The notes below the pieces were generated by a model that saw nothing but the letters and a program-made list of their open reading frames with translations, was not told where the DNA came from and made no database searches. Below are positions 6,999 to 8,500 of a stretch of DNA of 8,500 nt, one piece after another. Origin of the DNA: an uncultured Ruminococcus sp. (GTDB lineage Bacteria > Bacillota > Clostridia > Oscillospirales > Acutalibacteraceae); NCBI GenBank assembly GCA_937892835.1, contig CALBHM010000042.1:1-8500 (forward strand), in the 5' to 3' direction. Made by a program: the position numbers and the translations under genes. Within the stretch, counting starts at the first letter, position 1; every line of letters begins with the position of its first letter.

Positions 6999-7233
6999 GA
7001 TAAAACATGTTTACCGCGGTACCACCCGCATTGCCTAAACGGCCTCTTCGGATTCTGACAAATCCTAAGCTGTGATAACGGTGCTTGCCGTAGCTCCTTA
7101 TACAGTTAAAACGGTTGGGGAGCTCTGCTCGGATACGAGACAGCAATTAAATTTCCATATCGGCTCACACCAGCCGCCGACTCTCTGAAATCAGAAATAA
7201 AACGCTTAATATCTTCAACGCATTTCAAATATT
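6962..7233 (-). ncRNA. T-box riboswitch 2, upstream of the LeuA-like gene
   Basis: The motif TGGTACCGCG is at 7024-7015, preceded by GCGGG and followed by the terminator. The Stem I tip (AGAGAG at 7186-7181, TCGGC/GCCGA with the GGCTGGTG loop at 7180-7160) is almost identical to T-box 1, and CCGAGC closes Stem I. The specifier loop region reads GAAATTTAATTGC; ATT (Ile) after GAA, or TTA (Leu), are candidates, but folding by eye does not settle it. Ile or Leu would suit a LeuA-family gene. The leader should control both the LeuA-like gene and the gene starting at 5520, since no promoter is seen between them. Confidence 0.94.
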
Positions 7234-7239
7234 GCAGTT

Positions 7240-7268
7240 ATTATAGTAGACTTTTGTCGATTTGTAAA
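7240..7268 (-). promoter_or_regulatory. Sigma-A promoter of T-box 2 transcript
   Basis: TTTACA (7268-7263) and TATAAT (7245-7240) are separated by 17 bp (AATCGACAAAAGTCTAC). The start is predicted near 7233. The spacer matches the T-box 1 promoter at most positions, which points to duplication or shared selection. Confidence 0.85.
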
Positions 7269-7271
7269 CAG

Positions 7272-7301
7272 ACAAGTTGTAATGTTGACATTACAACTTG
7301 T
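7272..7301. promoter_or_regulatory. 30-bp palindrome with operator copy 2 (TGTAAT-N6-ATTACA)
   Basis: Two perfect 14-bp arms (7272-7285 and 7288-7301) flank a central TG. The core at 7278-7295 reads TGTAATGTTGACATTACA and matches the site at 2995-3012. As there, it ends 9 bp before the -35 box and lies just after the stop codon of the preceding gene (rhaD, stop at 7306-7304). It could form an RNA hairpin at the end of the rhaD message, but no U-run follows, so a protein-binding site is the better reading. Confidence 0.78.
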
Positions 7302-7303
7302 AA

Positions 7304-8125
7304 TTACTTCAAAAGCTCCGCATTGAGCTTCTTTCCGTAAGCCGTTGCGGCATTGATAAGCCCCTCATCGGGAATTGTCTGAGCGATCGGCCTGCCTGTG
7401 CTGAGAACCTTGCAATAGATTTCAGCCGACTTCTCAATCGTGTGCATAAGGCCGAAAGCGGCATCAAATGTATTGCCGGATACAAAAAGTCCGTGGTGAG
7501 CCCAAACGATAGCGTCATACTTCTTCTGAAGCTCGCATGTCTTGTGAGCGATCTCCGCTCCACCGGGAATCATCCATTCAACAACGCCGACGCCGTTCGG
7601 AAAAACGATCGGGCACTCGGTCATGCTCTCCCAAAGAACTCTCGAGAAAGCCTCTGAGGTGAGCGGAAGAATGAAGGTAAGAGCGATAATATTAACGGGA
7701 TGAGCATGATAGATAACTCTGCAAGCTCCGTCCGTTGCCGCAACACGAACGCTGTGGTTCATGAAGTGGGTCGGGAATTCGCTTGTCGGGCCGCCGCCGT
7801 TGACAAGACCCCATACGATTCTGTAGCCGTCGCCTGCGTCGTTTATTTCAAGGATACACATGTTTGCGGCCGGGTCTCTCTTAACATTCTGGAAGAACTT
7901 GCCTGTGCCGGTTACCATGAAATACTCGTTTTTGAGGTTGTCCGCCTGAACGCCGAGGTCAACCCACGGTCTGTCGTATGTAAAGTAAGGCTTGCAAGCC
8001 TCAACCTCTTCGGCTGTCATACGGTAAGAAAGGTTTCCGCCGTTGCCCTCATGCCAGCCCTGCTCATAGCCGTCGTTGCAGGTAAGTGCAAATTTTTTGA
8101 TTACTTCAAGATCTAAAATGCTCAT
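7304..8125 (-). CDS. rhaD: Rhamnulose-1-phosphate aldolase
   Basis: A 273-aa class II (zinc) aldolase, close to the usual length of the family (E. coli RhaD about 274). It cleaves L-rhamnulose 1-phosphate to dihydroxyacetone phosphate and L-lactaldehyde in the cytoplasm. Characteristic blocks are GWHEGNGGNLS (23-33), VTGTGKFFQNV (71-81), DPAAN (84-88), WGLVNGGGPTSEFPTHF (105-121), TECPIVFPNGVG (169-180) and WAHHGLF (208-214). The catalytic glutamate (E116) and the zinc histidines H140, H142 (HAHP) and H211 are all present, so it should be active. The ATG has AGGAG 8 bases upstream. The gene follows an FGGY kinase, matching the order of a deoxysugar catabolic operon, yet also has its own promoter. 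A fuculose-type aldolase is less likely, because FucA proteins are shorter, near 215 aa. Confidence 0.93.
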   Translation of the reverse strand: MSILDLEVIKKFALTCNDGYEQGWHEGNGGNLSYRMTAEEVEACKPYFTYDRPWVDLGVQADNLKNEYFMVTGTGKFFQNVKRDPAANMCILEINDAGDGYRIVWGLVNGGGPTSEFPTHFMNHSVRVAATDGACRVIYHAHPVNIIALTFILPLTSEAFSRVLWESMTECPIVFPNGVGVVEWMIPGGAEIAHKTCELQKKYDAIVWAHHGLFVSGNTFDAAFGLMHTIEKSAEIYCKVLSTGRPIAQTIPDEGLINAATAYGKKLNAELLK

Positions 8126-8156
8126 TTTAAAGACTCCTATATTTAAAATTCAAATT

Positions 8157-8185
8157 ATATTACCACTATATAAAAACGTTGTCAA
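8157..8185 (-). promoter_or_regulatory. Promoter of rhaD
   Basis: A consensus TTGACA (8185-8180) and TAATAT (8162-8157) with a 17-bp spacer. The -35 box starts at the base right after the kinase stop codon, so the promoter fills the 60-bp gap. It does not resemble the two T-box promoters and carries no TGTAAT-N6-ATTACA site. RhaD may thus be made both from read-through of the kinase transcript and independently. Confidence 0.8.
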
Positions 8186-8500
8186 TCAGGAATTTTTAAG
8201 TTCCTTAAGACGCTTCATGACGTTGTTCTCTCCCCTACCGAAATAATCGTGGAGAAGCTTATACTCTGCGAAGAGCTTGTTATAAAGCTCAACGTTCTCG
8301 GGAATCGGATAGTATACCTTATCCTTGACCTTACCGAGAGCCGCCGCACCGTCATAAAGGCTGTCGTAGCCGCCCTTCTCCGCACCTGCGGCACATGCGC
8401 CGTAGATTGCACTGCCGAGTGCACCGCCCTGCTCACAGTCGGCGATTTTAATCGGCATATTAATAACGTCGGCATAAATCTGCATCGTCATCGGGTCTTT
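8186..8500 (-). CDS. FGGY-family sugar kinase, ribulokinase-like (C-terminal part, partial)
   Basis: Only the last 104 or so residues are in the window; the frame is open to the edge, and the methionine at 8491 is internal, not a start. The sequence KDPMTMQIYADV, then CEQGGALGSAIYGACAAG, then GGYDSLYDG is the C-terminal ATPase-lobe pattern of FGGY carbohydrate kinases. The tail LHDYFGRGENNVMKRLKEL resembles L-ribulokinase (AraB-type) proteins. It would phosphorylate a ketose with ATP. Because rhaD is next, the substrate may be L-rhamnulose rather than L-ribulose; this is inference from context. The stop TGA is at 8188-8186. Confidence 0.85.
   Translation of the reverse strand, partial: KDPMTMQIYADVINMPIKIADCEQGGALGSAIYGACAAGAEKGGYDSLYDGAAALGKVKDKVYYPIPENVELYNKLFAEYKLLHDYFGRGENNVMKRLKELKNS

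Noticed and set aside
6962..7233. Short protein gene at 6958-7146 on the minus strand
   Set aside because: The frame lies inside the T-box leader and terminator; its sequence is explained by the RNA structure.
7272..7301. Palindrome read as the rhaD transcription terminator
   Set aside because: The stem is AT-rich and no U-run follows on the minus strand. Its core and its spacing to the promoter match a second site at 2995-3012, which fits an operator better.
7700..8116. Plus-strand open frame of 138 aa antisense to rhaD
   Set aside because: RhaD has all active-site residues and strong family similarity; the antisense frame is a by-product of its codon use.

Overview
The window looks like chromosomal DNA from an anaerobic Clostridia-type Firmicute, most likely Ruminococcaceae/Oscillospiraceae. 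The reasons are strong AGGAGG-type ribosome binding sites, sigma-A promoters with 17-bp spacers, two T-box leaders and the protein sequences. This placement is inference, as no marker gene is present. All recognisable genes lie on the minus strand, so the region reads from right (8500) to left (1).

In transcription order it holds: (1) the C-terminal end of an FGGY sugar kinase of ribulokinase type (8500-8186, cut by the window edge); (2) rhaD, rhamnulose-1-phosphate aldolase (8125-7304), with its own promoter; (3) a control region of about 365 bp (7303-6939) with an 18-bp palindromic operator, a promoter, a T-box riboswitch and its terminator; (4) a LeuA-like gene (6938-5523) whose HMGL-like TIM barrel has lost the usual metal-binding histidines; (5) two bases later, a GTG-started gene (5520-3023) encoding a xylose-isomerase-like TIM barrel fused to a fatty-acyl-CoA-ligase-type AMP-binding enzyme, split here by a one-base deletion near 4054; (6) a second control region (3022-2615) with the same operator, a nearly identical promoter and a second T-box; (7) a 756-aa fusion of XRE helix-turn-helix, cupin and acyl-CoA synthetase (2614-344); (8) an intergenic stretch (343-1) filled with degenerate repeats and hairpins.

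The striking feature is the paired regulation. Both T-box transcripts start at promoters carrying TGTAAT-N6-ATTACA exactly 9 bp upstream of the -35 box, with similar -35/-10 spacers and nearly identical Stem I tips. This suggests one duplicated cassette under two-layer control: a DNA-binding protein at about -53, then tRNA-sensing attenuation. The XRE-cupin-ligase fusion is an obvious candidate for the DNA-binding protein, but that is inference. Together the LeuA-like protein and the two unusual ligase fusions look like a co-regulated, apparently undescribed acyl-CoA or carboxylic-acid system tied to amino-acid supply. The kinase and aldolase upstream belong to deoxysugar catabolism and may be only neighbours.
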